In this document: piece after piece, positions 48,482 to 58,559 of the stretch
How positions within the stretch are numbered: the first letter of the stretch is position 1
Layout: every line of letters starts with the position of its first letter
NCBI GenBank assembly: GCA_937926975.1
Contig: CALBCJ010000014.1
Location: forward strand, 62,001 to 126,000
From: an uncultured Propionibacteriaceae bacterium
GTDB taxonomy: Bacteria > Actinomycetota > Actinomycetes > Propionibacteriales > Propionibacteriaceae
Length of the DNA: 64,000 bases
Direction of reading: 5' to 3'
Notes under the pieces: generated by a model
What the model was told of the DNA's origin: nothing
Database searches by the model: none
What the model saw: only the letters and a program-made list of their open reading frames with translations
Position numbers and translations under genes: made by a program

Positions 48482-48520
48482 GTGCGGTTGTTCTGGATGG
48501 GGTATGGGGGCAAACAGTGA
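48482..48520 (+). CDS. Possible 12-codon leader ORF overlapping hup
   Basis: GTG 48482 to TGA 48520, peptide MRLFWMGYGGKQ; its stop overlaps the HU start codon as GTGA. GACAGT lies six bases upstream. This could be a coupling ORF, or chance. Confidence 0.3.
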   Translation: MRLFWMGYGGKQ

Positions 48521-48810
48521 ATAAGGGAGAGTTGGTCGAGTCGATCGCGCGCGGCTACTACGACGGCCGGCGAGCGGAGGCTGAGCTGGCGCTCAAGGCG
48601 GTCGTCGAGACGGTCATGCTCGAGACCGCCCGGACCGGGCGAGTCGCGATCTCCGGGTTCGGGATCTTCGAAAAGCTGCACCGCGAGGCGCGGACGGTTC
48701 GCAATCCGAAGACCGGGGCTCGCAAGGCCGTCGATGCCAAGGACTATGTCCGCTTCCGCGCCGGGACCCGGCTCGAAGGCATGGTCTCGGGAGCGATCCC
48801 GCTCGGCTGA
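48517..48810 (+). CDS. hup: HU-family DNA-binding protein
   Basis: 97 residues, the short HU form: MNKGELVESIARGY, FGIFEKLHREARTVRNPKTG (DNA-binding arm with the conserved RNPKTG) and KDYVRFRAGTRLEGMV. It lacks the Lys/Ala-rich tail of mycobacterial and streptomycete HupB/HupS, and the end LEGMVSGAIPLG is slightly extended. It follows leuCD, as hupB does in mycobacteria. GTG start; GGGGG lies about nine bases upstream. Confidence 0.93.
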   Translation: MNKGELVESIARGYYDGRRAEAELALKAVVETVMLETARTGRVAISGFGIFEKLHREARTVRNPKTGARKAVDAKDYVRFRAGTRLEGMVSGAIPLG

Positions 48811-48873
48811 GCCGGCTCGGTGGCGCTGGCCGACAGGTACGGCGCCACCGGGCGCTGCCCGAGCTCTCACTGG

Positions 48874-48894
48874 CGACTGCTGTCACGGCAGTCG
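48874..48894 (+). terminator. Stem-loop after hup
   Basis: CGACTGC (48874-48880) and GCAGTCG (48888-48894) form a perfect 7-bp stem with a seven-base loop, 63 bases after the hup stop. No T-tract. Confidence 0.6.
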
Positions 48895-48973
48895 GGGGTC
48901 CCATCGACTCCCCGTCGTCTGCTTGTCCTGGCCTGGGCCGGTACGGTAGCCGCGAGACGGAGGAGGAAAGCGG

Positions 48974-49801
48974 ATGGGTGGCAGCCGGGTGAGCACCGTT
49001 TCTGCAGCGTCAGGGCGGCTGCCCGCTCTCGAGCTGGTCAACCACGAGCCTGCGGAGCCCGCCTACCGACGGCTGGCGTGTCTGGTGAGCCGACTGATGC
49101 CCCTGGTGGGGCGGCGCGAGTGGTCCGGTCAGGAGCGTGTGCCCGCCGAGGGCGGGCTGCTGGTGGTTGCCAACCACACCTCTCACTTCGACCCGCTGGT
49201 GATCGGGCAGTTTCTGATCTGGTCGGGGCGGTGGCCCCGGTTTCTGGGCAAGGTACAGATCTTCCGTACTCCCGGGCTGGGCTGGCTGGCTCGGGCCTGC
49301 GGTCAGATCTCGGTCGAGCGCCACACAGAGCGCGCTGCCGACGCGCTGCGGGCTGCAGAGTCCGCACTGGCCGAGGGCAAGTGCGTGGCGATCTATCCCG
49401 AGGGCACGCTGACGCAGGACCCCGAGGGCTGGCCGATGACGGCCAAGTCGGGCGCCGCCCGGCTAGCCCTGGCAACTGGGGTGCCGGTGCTGCCGGTGGC
49501 CCAGTGGGGCAGTCAGTTCTTCATGCCCGCACGCCGCCGCGGATTTCCTTTCGTCCTGGGGCGTCGGCACCGCTTCCAGGTGGCCTGCGGTGAGCCGGTC
49601 CCCCTCGACGACCTGCGCGGGACGCCTGTCACCAAGGACGTGCTGACCGAGGCGAGCACCCGGATCATCGACTCCCTGACCGCCCTGGTCGAGCAGCTGC
49701 GCGGCGAGACCTCCGGTCCCGAGCGCTGGGACCCGAGAGCAGGTCGGCGGCTGCCCGTACGCGGCCTGGCGGGGGAGGGGCCGACCTCGCTGTCCGCCTG
49801 A
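48974..49801 (+). CDS. plsC: 1-acyl-sn-glycerol-3-phosphate acyltransferase
   Basis: Makes phosphatidic acid at the membrane. 275 residues with the acyltransferase motifs NHTSHFDP (HX4D), GKVQIFRTPG, and PEGTLTQD, and VPVLPVAQWGS. ATG 48974 follows AGGAGGAAAG. TACGGT (48942-48947) is a likely -10. In many actinobacteria the gene order plsC-gpsA-ddl-thiL is conserved; gpsA is missing between plsC and ddl here. Confidence 0.93.
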   Translation: MGGSRVSTVSAASGRLPALELVNHEPAEPAYRRLACLVSRLMPLVGRREWSGQERVPAEGGLLVVANHTSHFDPLVIGQFLIWSGRWPRFLGKVQIFRTPGLGWLARACGQISVERHTERAADALRAAESALAEGKCVAIYPEGTLTQDPEGWPMTAKSGAARLALATGVPVLPVAQWGSQFFMPARRRGFPFVLGRRHRFQVACGEPVPLDDLRGTPVTKDVLTEASTRIIDSLTALVEQLRGETSGPERWDPRAGRRLPVRGLAGEGPTSLSA

Positions 49802-49854
49802 GCCGACCGGCTGCTCGGTAGGGTGGGGCCGACCACCAACTGAGGGAGCCTGGG

Positions 49855-50967
49855 ATGGAACCTGTCCGCGTCCTGCTGGTCTTCGGCGGTGACTCCAGCG
49901 AGCACGAGATCTCGTGCCTGACCGCTCGCGGCGTCCTGGCCGCGGTCGACGCGGACCGTTTCCGTGTCACCTGCGTGGGGATCACATCCCAGGGACGCTG
50001 GGTGATGGTTCCGCCGGAGCAGGTGAGCACGTACCAGATCGGCCCTGACGGCTCCCTGCCGACGGTGGACCCTAGCCTCGACGACGCCGTCCTGGTCCGT
50101 ACCGCCGACGGCCTCGAGGTGGGGCGCCGTCTGGGTGACCGAGTCGTTGACCTGGTGACGGTGGACGTAGCCTTCGCTCTGCTGCACGGTCCGTTCGGGG
50201 AGGACGGGACGATCCAGGGGCTGTTCGAGCTGATGGGGGTCCGCTACGTCGGTGCCGGTGTCCTGGCCAGTGCGGTCTGCCAGGACAAGGTGGCGATGAA
50301 GCACCAGCTGCAGGCCCACCAGATCCCCGTGGTCCCGTTCGTGGGCTTCGACCAGTACCGCTGGCAGACCGACCGGGCCGGAGTCCTCGGTGAGATCAGC
50401 GCACTGGGGTACCCGCTGTTCGTCAAGCCCAGCCGGGGAGGGTCGTCGATCGGGATCAGCCGGGTCGCAGGTGAGCAGGACCTGGAGGCAGCGGTCTCGA
50501 CGGCTCAGCGGTACGACCCGACCGTGGTTGTGGAGCAGGGGCTGGACGGGGTCCGGGAGATCGAGTGCGCAGTGCTGGGCGATCCGGGCCAGGGGGAGGT
50601 CCGGGTCTCGCTGCCCGGCGAGATCATCGTGGGCGGCGAGCACTCCTTCTACGACTTCGAGGCCAAGTACCTGCCGGGGCAGCCGGTGTCGCTGGACACC
50701 CCAGCCCGCCTTGAGCCCCAGGTCCAGGAGCAGGTGCAGGACCTGGCGCTGGCCTCGTACCGGGCGCTCGGGGTGGAGGGGCTGGCCCGGGTCGACACCT
50801 TCGTCCTGCCCACCGGCGAGGTACTGGTGAATGAGCTCAACACCATGCCAGGGTTCACTCCCACCTCTATGTTCCCCCGGCTGTGGGAGGTCTCAGGACT
50901 GGGCTACACCGACCTGCTGTCGACCCTGCTCGACATGGCCCTGGCCCGGCCCCTCGGCCTTCGGTAG
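49855..50967 (+). CDS. ddl: D-alanine--D-alanine ligase
   Basis: ATP-dependent ligase for the peptidoglycan precursor D-Ala-D-Ala. 370 residues, ATP-grasp fold: GGDSSEHEISCLTARGVLAA, LHGPFGEDGTIQGLFELMGV, KPSRGGSSIGIS, EQGLDGVREIECAVLGD and NELNTMPGFTPTSMFPRLW. ATG preceded by GAGGGAGCC. The motif before the active site has Tyr-Lys-type D-Ala ligase features (YDFEAKYLPG). TAGGGT 49819-49824 is a likely -10. Confidence 0.97.
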   Translation: MEPVRVLLVFGGDSSEHEISCLTARGVLAAVDADRFRVTCVGITSQGRWVMVPPEQVSTYQIGPDGSLPTVDPSLDDAVLVRTADGLEVGRRLGDRVVDLVTVDVAFALLHGPFGEDGTIQGLFELMGVRYVGAGVLASAVCQDKVAMKHQLQAHQIPVVPFVGFDQYRWQTDRAGVLGEISALGYPLFVKPSRGGSSIGISRVAGEQDLEAAVSTAQRYDPTVVVEQGLDGVREIECAVLGDPGQGEVRVSLPGEIIVGGEHSFYDFEAKYLPGQPVSLDTPARLEPQVQEQVQDLALASYRALGVEGLARVDTFVLPTGEVLVNELNTMPGFTPTSMFPRLWEVSGLGYTDLLSTLLDMALARPLGLR

Positions 50968-51091
50968 ACCGGCCGCTGGCCGCCCTCGGACGGCTGGGCC
51001 CGGCAGGGGGCCAGCCCATCGCCCGGGCGCTCGCAGAGGTGGTCCGTGCCCCCTCCTGGCGTGGCCTCCCGGACCCGGTACGGTGACGGCC

Positions 51092-52045
51092 ATGGTCACA
51101 CCGAGCGGCACCACCGTGGGATCTGTCGGCGAGCTCGCCACTATCGACCGGATCACCGCCGGGCTCACGATGGGGCCGGCAGTCGCGGTCGGCCCGGGCG
51201 ACGACGGCGCGGTCTTCCTGCTCAACGGGTCGGCCGTCGCCAGTACGGACACCTTGGTCGAGTCGGTTCACTTTCGCCGGGACTGGGTTTCGGCCGAGAA
51301 GCTTGGTCGGCGCGCGGTGGCCTGTGCGGCCGCTGACATCGAGGCGATGGGCGCCCGCCAGGGCTTCCTGCTGACGGCCGTCTCGGTGCCCAGCGAGACC
51401 CCGGTGAGCTGGCTCGACGACCTGGCCCGGGGGATCCGCAGCGAGTGCGAGCTGGCGGAGGCGTCCTGGGTCGGGGGAGACCTCACCCGAGGTCCGCAGA
51501 TCACCGTGACGGTCACCGTGGTCGGTGAGCTGCGGGGGCGGGCCCCGGTCCTGCGCAGCGGAGCCAACCCCGGAGATGTGGTGGCCTACCGGGGCCGGCT
51601 CGGCTGGTCGGCAGGGGGCCTGGCCGTCCTCAGCCGGGGCTTCCGGTCCCCGCGGGCCCTGGTCGAGGCCTACCAGTACCCCCAGGTTGGGTACGGGACC
51701 GGGGCTGAGGCCCAGGCGGCCGGCGCGACGGCCATGGCGGACGTCAGCGACGGCCTGATCGCCGACCTGGGGCACATCGCGGCCGCCTCCGAGGTCCAGG
51801 TCGATATCGACACGGCGCGGTTCGACATTCCGGAACCGCTGCGGGCAGTGGCCGCCGCGACAGGCTCCGACCCGCTGCGGTTCATCCTGACCGGGGGTGA
51901 GGACCACGCCCTCGTGGCGACCTTCCCGTTCGGGCAGGTCCCGCCCGAGTGGCAGGTGATCGGCACCGTCGCCGAGGGGGAGCCCTGCGTTCTGGTCGAC
52001 GGAGAGACCAGCGAGGCCAGCGGCTGGGACCACTTCCGTTCCTGA
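51092..52045 (+). CDS. thiL: Thiamine-monophosphate kinase
   Basis: Last step to thiamine diphosphate. 317 residues of the PurM/AIR-synthase fold: GPGDDGAVFLLNG, STDTLVESVHFRRDW, DIEAMGARQGFLL and GGDLTRGPQ, DVSDGLIADLGHIA, TGGEDHALVAT. TACGGT (51079-51084) ends seven bases before ATG 51092, so the mRNA is probably leaderless; upstream in-frame codons are not ThiL-like. Confidence 0.95.
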   Translation: MVTPSGTTVGSVGELATIDRITAGLTMGPAVAVGPGDDGAVFLLNGSAVASTDTLVESVHFRRDWVSAEKLGRRAVACAAADIEAMGARQGFLLTAVSVPSETPVSWLDDLARGIRSECELAEASWVGGDLTRGPQITVTVTVVGELRGRAPVLRSGANPGDVVAYRGRLGWSAGGLAVLSRGFRSPRALVEAYQYPQVGYGTGAEAQAAGATAMADVSDGLIADLGHIAAASEVQVDIDTARFDIPEPLRAVAAATGSDPLRFILTGGEDHALVATFPFGQVPPEWQVIGTVAEGEPCVLVDGETSEASGWDHFRS

Positions 52046-52127
52046 GCCACCAGCCCAGCAGGCTCGACCTCCCGAGGCTGCGGCGAGGCTTCCGGGCCGG
52101 GCGGGAAGGGTCGTCTAGGCTGATCGT

Positions 52128-54569
52128 ATGGCGACCCCTGCACCTTCCCCGCCGCGGTCCCGTAGCTCGGCTTCGTCCTCTCGGAGCGGCTCGTCGCGGT
52201 CTCGGGGAAGCAAGAAGACGAGTAGCTCTCGGACCCGGACCCAGACCCGGCCACCAGCCACCGGACCGGGCTTCCTGGAGACCGTGGGCCGGGCCGTCGT
52301 CGCGGTGCTGCGGGGGATCGCCCGGGGGCTCGGCACCCTGGCGCGGGGTATCGGTACGGGGGCCCGGGACCTGGATCCCGGCCTGCGTCGCGATGGTGCC
52401 GGGATGCTTCTGCTGTCACTGGCCATTGTCGTGGTGGCGGTGTTCTGGTTCGGCCTGCCGGGCCCGGTGGGCCACTACTCGCGGCTCGGGATCTCGTCCC
52501 TGGTGGGCGTGGCCGGGTACGCGACCCCGGTCGCGCTGGCGGCGATGGCCTGGCGGACCCTGAGGCACCCTGACCACAACGGTCCCTGGGGCCGCCAGCT
52601 GGTGGGCTGGAGCGCCTTGCTGCTCGGGGTACTCGGTCTGGTCAGCATCGGGCACGGACTCCCACGACCGAGCGCCATGGACGCTGTGCGCCGTGCCGGC
52701 GGGCTGCTCGGGTACCTGTCCTCGTCCTTGCTGGCAGACCTGCTGACGGTCTGGGTCGCCGGGCCACTGCTCACGCTGCTCGCCCTGTTCGGGGCGCTGG
52801 TGGTGATCGGGCGACCGATCTCTGACCTGGTCGACGGTGCCCGAGAGCTGCTCGACCGGCTCCGGGGCGAAGACCGTGACGACGAGATGGAGTACCGGGA
52901 CGACCCGGCGTACGACAGCCCGCTGGTCGAGGACCAGGAACCACAGCCCGAGCCCGAGCCAGACCCGGCACCGGCGGCGCCTCGCGAGCCGCGACCAGTC
53001 ACCGCCGGCCTGCCACCGGCCAAGCCGGAGCCCGAGCCGGAGCTGCCGGCCCCGGCCTTCACCGGTGGGCCGCTGCGGTCTGAGCAGCAGGTGCTGTCGG
53101 GAGACGTGGTCTACACCCTGCCCGATCCCACTCTCCTGAAGCCGGGCTCGGTGCCGAAGGCCCGTACCCAGGCCTCGGACGCGATCGTCGGCAGCCTGTC
53201 AGACGTGCTGCGGCAGTTCGAGATCGACGCCCAGGTCACCGGCTACACCCGCGGGCCTACCGTGACCCGGTACGAGGTCGAGCTGGGGAAGGCGGTCAAG
53301 GTCGAGAAGGTCACCGCACTGAGCAAGAACATCGCGTACGCGGTGGCCTCGCCCGATGTCCGGATCCTGTCGCCAATCCCGGGCAAGTCCGCGATCGGAA
53401 TCGAGATTCCCAACCGGGACAAGGAGATCGTGTCGCTGGGCGACGTCCTGCGGAGCTCAGTAGCGCGTAACGACCACCACCCGATGACGGTCGGCCTGGG
53501 CAAGGACGTCGAGGGCGGCTTCGTGGTCGCCAACATGGCGAAGATGCCGCACCTGCTGGTGGCCGGGGCCACCGGCTCGGGCAAGTCGAGCTTTGTGAAC
53601 TCCATGATCACGTCGATCCTGATGCGGTCTACCCCCGACGAGGTCCGTCTGCTGCTGGTGGACCCGAAACGGGTCGAGCTCAACCACTACGAGGGCGTGC
53701 CGCACCTGGTCACCCCGATCATCACCAGCCCCAAGAAGGCAGCCGACGCCTTGCAGTGGGTGGTGAAGGAGATGGACCAGCGCTACGACGACCTGGCGGC
53801 CTTTGGCTTTCGGCACGTGGACGACTTCAACAAGGCGGTCCGGGCGGGTCAGGTCAAGCCGCTGCCCGGCACCGAGCGCACTCTGGAGCCCTACCCGTAC
53901 CTGCTGGTGATCGTGGACGAGCTGGCGGACCTGATGCTGATCGCGCCCCGCGACGTCGAGGACTCGATCGTCCGGATCACCCAGCTCGCCCGAGCGGCCG
54001 GGATCCACCTGGTGCTCGCCACCCAGCGACCCTCGACCGACGTCATGACGGGCCTGATCAAGGCGAACGTCCCGTCCCGGCTGGCGTTCGCGACCAGCTC
54101 GATGACCGACTCCCGGGTGATCCTGGACCAGCCCGGGGCGGAGAAGCTAGTTGGGCGGGGCGACGGGCTCTTCCTGCCGATGGGTGCTGGCAAGCCGATG
54201 CGGGTCCAGGGTGCCTGGGTCACCGAGAACGAGATCCGCCAGGTCGTCAGTCACACTCAGGGCCAGCTCCAGCCGCAGTACCGCGAGGACGTCACTGCCC
54301 CGGCTGAGTCCACCAGCAAGGTGGCCGAGGACATCGGCGACGACCTGGAGCTGGTGGTTGAGGCCGCCCAGCTGGTGGTGAACCTGCAGCTGGGGTCGAC
54401 CTCCATGCTGCAGCGCAAGCTCCGGGTGGGATTCGCCAAGGCTGGCCGTCTGATGGACATCCTGGAGACCCGCGGGATCGTGGGCCCCTCCGAGGGCTCC
54501 AAGCCGCGGGAGGTGCTGGTCAAGCCCGACGACCTGGACGAGGTACTGGCCAACCTCTCGGCCGGCTGA
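52128..54569 (+). CDS. ftsK: DNA translocase FtsK
   Basis: Pumps chromosomal DNA through the closing septum. 813 residues: Ser/Arg-rich start, four membrane segments (about 90-245), a Pro/Glu linker, and the motor with GATGSGKS at 480-487, [10 protein letters not shown], and a C-terminal gamma winged helix ([21 protein letters not shown]). TAGGCT (52116-52121) ends six bases before ATG 52128, a leaderless layout. Full length for an actinobacterial FtsK. Confidence 0.97.
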   Translation: MATPAPSPPRSRSSASSSRSGSSRSRGSKKTSSSRTRTQTRPPATGPGFLETVGRAVVAVLRGIARGLGTLARGIGTGARDLDPGLRRDGAGMLLLSLAIVVVAVFWFGLPGPVGHYSRLGISSLVGVAGYATPVALAAMAWRTLRHPDHNGPWGRQLVGWSALLLGVLGLVSIGHGLPRPSAMDAVRRAGGLLGYLSSSLLADLLTVWVAGPLLTLLALFGALVVIGRPISDLVDGARELLDRLRGEDRDDEMEYRDDPAYDSPLVEDQEPQPEPEPDPAPAAPREPRPVTAGLPPAKPEPEPELPAPAFTGGPLRSEQQVLSGDVVYTLPDPTLLKPGSVPKARTQASDAIVGSLSDVLRQFEIDAQVTGYTRGPTVTRYEVELGKAVKVEKVTALSKNIAYAVASPDVRILSPIPGKSAIGIEIPNRDKEIVSLGDVLRSSVARNDHHPMTVGLGKDVEGGFVVANMAKMPHLLVAGATGSGKSSFVNSMITSILMRSTPDEVRLLLVDPKRVELNHYEGVPHLVTPIITSPKKAADALQWVVKEMDQRYDDLAAFGFRHVDDFNKAVRAGQVKPLPGTERTLEPYPYLLVIVDELADLMLIAPRDVEDSIVRITQLARAAGIHLVLATQRPSTDVMTGLIKANVPSRLAFATSSMTDSRVILDQPGAEKLVGRGDGLFLPMGAGKPMRVQGAWVTENEIRQVVSHTQGQLQPQYREDVTAPAESTSKVAEDIGDDLELVVEAAQLVVNLQLGSTSMLQRKLRVGFAKAGRLMDILETRGIVGPSEGSKPREVLVKPDDLDEVLANLSAG

Positions 54570-54604
54570 CCCGGCTCGACCCGGCCAGGCCAGCACCGTC
54601 GGCG

Positions 54605-54610
54605 TATAGT
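54605..54610 (+). promoter_or_regulatory. Candidate -10 before the CoA-transferase gene
   Basis: TATAGT in the 238-base gap after ftsK. It predicts a leader of about 190 bases. The leader contains a 34-codon frame (GTG 54623 to TGA 54727), starting 12 bases after the hexamer. I find no known riboswitch pattern in it. Confidence 0.5.
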
Positions 54611-54807
54611 GTCGGGTCCGGGGTGCGCACCTGCCACCCACCCCTCGCTGCGGCACCGGTGCCATGGCTCGTGGGTCTGGACCCGGCCTCTGCGATGGGG
54701 ACCGGTGGGCGCTGCCCGGCGGGCTGAGGAGCTCCCCCAGGCCTGGACTCTGCGTTGCCGGCCCCGGAGGCCGGCGGGCGCCAACCCGATCCTCGCGGAA
54801 GGACACC

Positions 54808-55989
54808 ATGAAGCCGCTGGAAGGACTCACCGTCCTCGACCTCAGCCGCGTGCTCGCGGGCCCGTACTCCACCATGATGCTCGCCGACTTCGGCGCCGAG
54901 GTGATCAAGGTCGAGCCGCCCGGAGTCGGTGACGACTCCCGCGCCTTCGGCCCCTTCGTCAACGGGGAGAGCGCCTACTTCATGAGCCTCAACCGGAACA
55001 AGCGATCGATCGTGCTCAACCTCAAGGACCCCGAGCATGTCGGCGTCTTCAAGGAGCTGATGGCGAAAGTCGACGTCGTCGTCGAGAACTACCGGCCCGG
55101 GACGATGGAGAAGCTCGGCATCGGCTACGACGTCTTGAAGCAGGTCAAGCCCGACCTGATCTACGCCGCCTGCTCCGGCTTCGGGGACTCTGGGCCGTAC
55201 CGGCTCAAGCCGGCCTACGACGTGGTCGTCCAGGCCATGGGCGGCATCATGAGCATCACCGGCCCTGAGGGCAGCAGCGGCTACCGGGTCGGGGCCTCGG
55301 TCGGTGACGTGGTCGCAGGGATCTTCACCGCGTACGGGATCATGATGGCCCTGTACCACCGGCAGGCGACCGGCGAGGGCCAGAAGGTTGACGTGGCGAT
55401 GCTGGACTGCCAGCTGGCGATCCTCGAGAACGCCATCGCCCGCTACGCCACCTCCGGCAGGGCGCCTGGACCGCTGGGTAACCGGCACCCTTCGATCACG
55501 CCGTTCTCCGCGTTCACCTCGGCTGACGGGTCGGTGATCGTGGGAGCGGGCAACGACCGGCTCTGGGCGAGGCTGTGCACCCTGCTTGGCCGTGAGGACC
55601 TGGTCAGCGACCCGCGCTTTCTCACCAACGACGACCGCACCCAGCACGCCGAGGAGCTGGGCGAGATCCTGAACCAGGAGCTGAGCAAGGACACCACCGA
55701 CCACTGGCTGGCCAAGCTGGACGAGGCTGGCATCCCGAACGCGCCGATCAACACCATCGACCGGGTGGTGTCTGACCCGCACGTGGCGGCCCGGGAGATG
55801 ATCGTCGAGGTCGAGCACCCGACTGCGGGACACCTGTCGATGGCGGGGGTGCCGGTCAAGATGACCGCCACACCAGGCTCGGTGGACAAGCCGTCGCCGC
55901 TGCTGGGGGCGGACACCGCTTCGGTGCTGCAGGAGGTCCTGGGCTGGGATGCCGATCGGGCCCAGCGGTTCGCCGAGGACCAGGGCTGA
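54808..55989 (+). CDS. CaiB/BaiF family CoA transferase
   Basis: 393 residues of class III CoA transferases: MKPLEGLTVLDLSRVLAGPY, GAEVIKVEPP, NRNKRSIVLNLKDP, VENYRPGTMEKLG, and the VDVAMLD region with the catalytic Asp. The CoA acceptor and donor cannot be told; candidates in this family include carnitine, oxalate/formate and 2-methylacyl-CoA. ATG 54808 is preceded by GGAAGGA. It sits between ftsK and rimO without clear functional link. Confidence 0.92.
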   Translation: MKPLEGLTVLDLSRVLAGPYSTMMLADFGAEVIKVEPPGVGDDSRAFGPFVNGESAYFMSLNRNKRSIVLNLKDPEHVGVFKELMAKVDVVVENYRPGTMEKLGIGYDVLKQVKPDLIYAACSGFGDSGPYRLKPAYDVVVQAMGGIMSITGPEGSSGYRVGASVGDVVAGIFTAYGIMMALYHRQATGEGQKVDVAMLDCQLAILENAIARYATSGRAPGPLGNRHPSITPFSAFTSADGSVIVGAGNDRLWARLCTLLGREDLVSDPRFLTNDDRTQHAEELGEILNQELSKDTTDHWLAKLDEAGIPNAPINTIDRVVSDPHVAAREMIVEVEHPTAGHLSMAGVPVKMTATPGSVDKPSPLLGADTASVLQEVLGWDADRAQRFAEDQG

Positions 55990-56036
55990 CCGGCGCGGTG
56001 TGCTGTCTGACGAGGCCAGTGGGGTAGCGTGTGCGG

Positions 56037-57455
56037 GTGCGCCCCACCCGTGTCCATGTGGTGACCCTCGGCTGCGCTCGCAACGAGGTCGACTCCGAGG
56101 AGCTGGCGGGCAGGCTGGCCGCCGGTGGCTTTGAGCTGGTGGCCGAGCCCGAGGCTGCCGAGGCCGTCCTGGTGAACACCTGCGGCTTCATCGACGTCGC
56201 CAAGAAGGACTCGGTCGACACGCTGCTGGCCGCTGCCGACCTGAAGGAGCAGGGTCGGGCCCAGGCGGTGGTGGCGGTCGGCTGCCTGGCCGAGCGGTAC
56301 GGGGCCGAGCTGGCCGAGTCGCTGCCGGAGGCCGACGCTGTCTGGGGCTTCGACGCCTACCCCGACATCGCCAACCGGCTGCGGGCGGTCCTGGCCGGTG
56401 AGCGCCCGCCCGTCCACACCCCGCGCGACCGCCGTACCCTGCTGCCCATCACCCCGGTGGCCCGGCCGAGGGCCGCCCAGGCGGTGGCGGTTCCAGGACT
56501 CGGTCAGCCGGGACCGCTAGGGCCGCAGAGCGGCCCCCGGGTGCTGCGGGCCCGACTGGACCAGGGGCCCAGCGCCCCGCTGAAGGTCGCGTCTGGCTGC
56601 GACCGTCGGTGCGCCTTCTGCGCCATCCCGGCGTTTCGGGGCTCCTACCTGTCGCGGCCGGTGGCTGAGGTCGTGGCAGAAGCCCGGTGGCTGGTCGAGC
56701 ACGGGGTTCGAGAGCTGTTCCTGGTCAGCGAGAACACGTCCTCGTACGGCAAGGACCTGGGCCAGCCCCGGGCGCTGGAGGCGCTGATCCGGGCTCTCGA
56801 CGGGGTCGAGGGCCTGGGCTGGGCCCGGTTGTCGTACCTGCAGCCGGCTGAGGTCCGGCCGTCCCTGATCGAGGCGGTCACTGCCAGCCCGGTCGTGGTC
56901 GACTACTTCGACCTTCCCTTCCAGCACGCCTCAGCGCCAGTGCTGCGCCGGATGCGGAGGTTTGGGGACCCGGACTCGTTCCTCGGCCTGCTGGAGCGCG
57001 TACGCCAGCACAGCCCCCAGGCCGGGATCCGCAGCAACGTGATCGTGGGCTTCCCGGGCGAGACCGACGCCGACTTCCGTGAGCTGGTCCAGTTCGTCGA
57101 GGCCGCCCAGCTCGACGTTGTGGGGGTCTTCGCCTACTCCGACGAAGAAGGGACCGAGGCAGCCACCTTGCCCGACAAGGTGCCGGCCGAGCTGGTGGAG
57201 GAACGGCGGGCCGAGCTGGCCGACCTGGCGCTGGTGCTGATGGAGGAGCGCGCCGCCCGGCGGGTTGGAGAGCAGGTCCAGGTGCTGGTCGAGGAGCCGG
57301 AGGAGGGACAGTGGCGAGGCCGGGCCGCTCACCAGGGGCCGGAAGTGGACGGGACCACGCTCCTGACGGGTGCCGGCTCGGTGTCAGTCGGTGACATGGT
57401 AGGGGCTCTAGTGCGAGACTTCGACGGTATCGAGCTCGTCGCGGAAGCAGGCTGA
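56037..57455 (+). CDS. rimO: Ribosomal protein S12 methylthiotransferase
   Basis: Methylthiolates an Asp of ribosomal protein S12. 472 residues: N-terminal UPF0004 domain ([35 protein letters not shown]), radical-SAM cluster C188xxxC192xxC195 (CDRRCAFC), and C-terminal TRAM domain. TAGCGT (56025-56030) ends six bases before GTG 56037, so I use that start; GTG 56031 is in frame but abuts the -10 hexamer. Typical neighbours are ftsK, rimO, pgsA and cinA in actinobacteria. Confidence 0.96.
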   Translation: MRPTRVHVVTLGCARNEVDSEELAGRLAAGGFELVAEPEAAEAVLVNTCGFIDVAKKDSVDTLLAAADLKEQGRAQAVVAVGCLAERYGAELAESLPEADAVWGFDAYPDIANRLRAVLAGERPPVHTPRDRRTLLPITPVARPRAAQAVAVPGLGQPGPLGPQSGPRVLRARLDQGPSAPLKVASGCDRRCAFCAIPAFRGSYLSRPVAEVVAEARWLVEHGVRELFLVSENTSSYGKDLGQPRALEALIRALDGVEGLGWARLSYLQPAEVRPSLIEAVTASPVVVDYFDLPFQHASAPVLRRMRRFGDPDSFLGLLERVRQHSPQAGIRSNVIVGFPGETDADFRELVQFVEAAQLDVVGVFAYSDEEGTEAATLPDKVPAELVEERRAELADLALVLMEERAARRVGEQVQVLVEEPEEGQWRGRAAHQGPEVDGTTLLTGAGSVSVGDMVGALVRDFDGIELVAEAG

Positions 57456-57456
57456 C

Positions 57457-58068
57457 GTGACCACGGACCAGCAGAGTCGGTCGTCCAGGACCAGCACCTG
57501 GAACGTCCCCAACATCCTGACCGCGCTGCGCCTGCTGATGGTGCCGCTGCTGGGCTACCTGCTGCTGTCTCATCCGTTGGCCCCCGGGTGGCGCTGGGCC
57601 GCCGCACTGACCTTCGTCACAGCCAGCGTGACCGATGTCGTCGACGGCCGGATCGCCCGCCGGTACGGCCTGGTCACCAGCTTCGGCCAGCTGTGGGACC
57701 CCATTGCCGACAAGGCCCTGACCGGAATGGCCTTCGTGGGCCTGTCGGTCCTGGCCGAGCTGCCCTGGTGGATGACGGTCGTGGTGCTGCTGCGGGAGTG
57801 GGGGATCACCCTGCTGCGCTTCCTGGTCCTCAAGTACGGGGTCATGGCCGCCAACCGGGGCGGCAAGCTCAAGACCGTGACCCAGACGGTCGCTCTGACC
57901 GGGTACATCCTGCCACTGGCCTCCTTGCCCCTGTCCTGGCTGCTGCAGCCAGTGGCGGTGGTGCTGATGTGGGCCGCCGTGCTGCTGACGGTGGTCACCG
58001 GCCTCGACTACTGCTGGGAGGCCTGGAAGCTGCGGCAGGGGGCCCAGTCTGGGCAGTCAGGGGCCTAG
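57457..58068 (+). CDS. pgsA: CDP-diacylglycerol--glycerol-3-phosphate phosphatidyltransferase
   Basis: Makes phosphatidylglycerol phosphate. 203 residues, about five membrane segments. The CDP-alcohol phosphotransferase signature is complete: DVVDGRIARRYG followed by GQLWDPIADK (pattern DGxxARxnGxxxDxxxD). GTG 57457 begins one base after the rimO stop, so translation is coupled. The next gene cinA starts two bases after its stop. Confidence 0.95.
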   Translation: MTTDQQSRSSRTSTWNVPNILTALRLLMVPLLGYLLLSHPLAPGWRWAAALTFVTASVTDVVDGRIARRYGLVTSFGQLWDPIADKALTGMAFVGLSVLAELPWWMTVVVLLREWGITLLRFLVLKYGVMAANRGGKLKTVTQTVALTGYILPLASLPLSWLLQPVAVVLMWAAVLLTVVTGLDYCWEAWKLRQGAQSGQSGA

Positions 58069-58070
58069 CC

Positions 58071-58550
58071 GTGGAGACGGCGGCGCTGATCGGGGAGCTG
58101 CGGCTGCGGCAGGAGACCATCGCAACCTGTGAGTCCCTGACCGCGGGTCTCATCGGAGCGGAGCTGACCTCGGTCCCCGGCGCGTCGGTGGTGGTCCGCG
58201 GTGGCCTGATCACCTATGCCACCGACCTCAAGGTCTGTTTGGCTGGGGTCAGCGCCGATCTGGTGCGCTGCCACGGGGTGGTCTCAGCCGAGGTGGCGAC
58301 CGCGATGGCCGAGGGGGCGTGCCAGGCCTGCCGATCAACCTGGGGGGTCGCGGTGACCGGGGTGGCGGGCCCTGACGAGGTCGATGGCCTGCCGGCTGGC
58401 ACAGTGTGGACAGCGGTCGTGGGCCCCGGCGTCGTTGAGGCGCGAGTGAGCCGGTACCCCGGCGACCGGGGTCAGGTTCGCCAGGCCACCGTGGCTGGCG
58501 CGCTCGACCTGCTGGCTGAGATCCTCGCCGGGGCTCCGGCGGCCCGGTAG
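58071..58550 (+). CDS. pncC: CinA C-terminal domain protein (nicotinamide-nucleotide amidase type)
   Basis: 159 residues, only the C-terminal CinA domain (PncC), which in characterised members deamidates NMN. Motifs TCESLTAGLIGAELTSVPG, RGGLITYATDLKVCLAGV and TGVAGPDEVDGLPAGTVW. GTG 58071 is two bases after the pgsA stop. Its TAG stop (58548-58550) is also the first half of the -10 element TAGAGT of the next gene. Confidence 0.94.
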   Translation: METAALIGELRLRQETIATCESLTAGLIGAELTSVPGASVVVRGGLITYATDLKVCLAGVSADLVRCHGVVSAEVATAMAEGACQACRSTWGVAVTGVAGPDEVDGLPAGTVWTAVVGPGVVEARVSRYPGDRGQVRQATVAGALDLLAEILAGAPAAR

Positions 58551-58553
58551 AGT
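58548..58553 (+). promoter_or_regulatory. -10 element of clgR, overlapping the cinA stop
   Basis: TAGAGT ends six bases before ATG 58560. The same TAG is the stop codon of the upstream gene. Confidence 0.65.
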
Positions 58554-58559
58554 CGTCTT

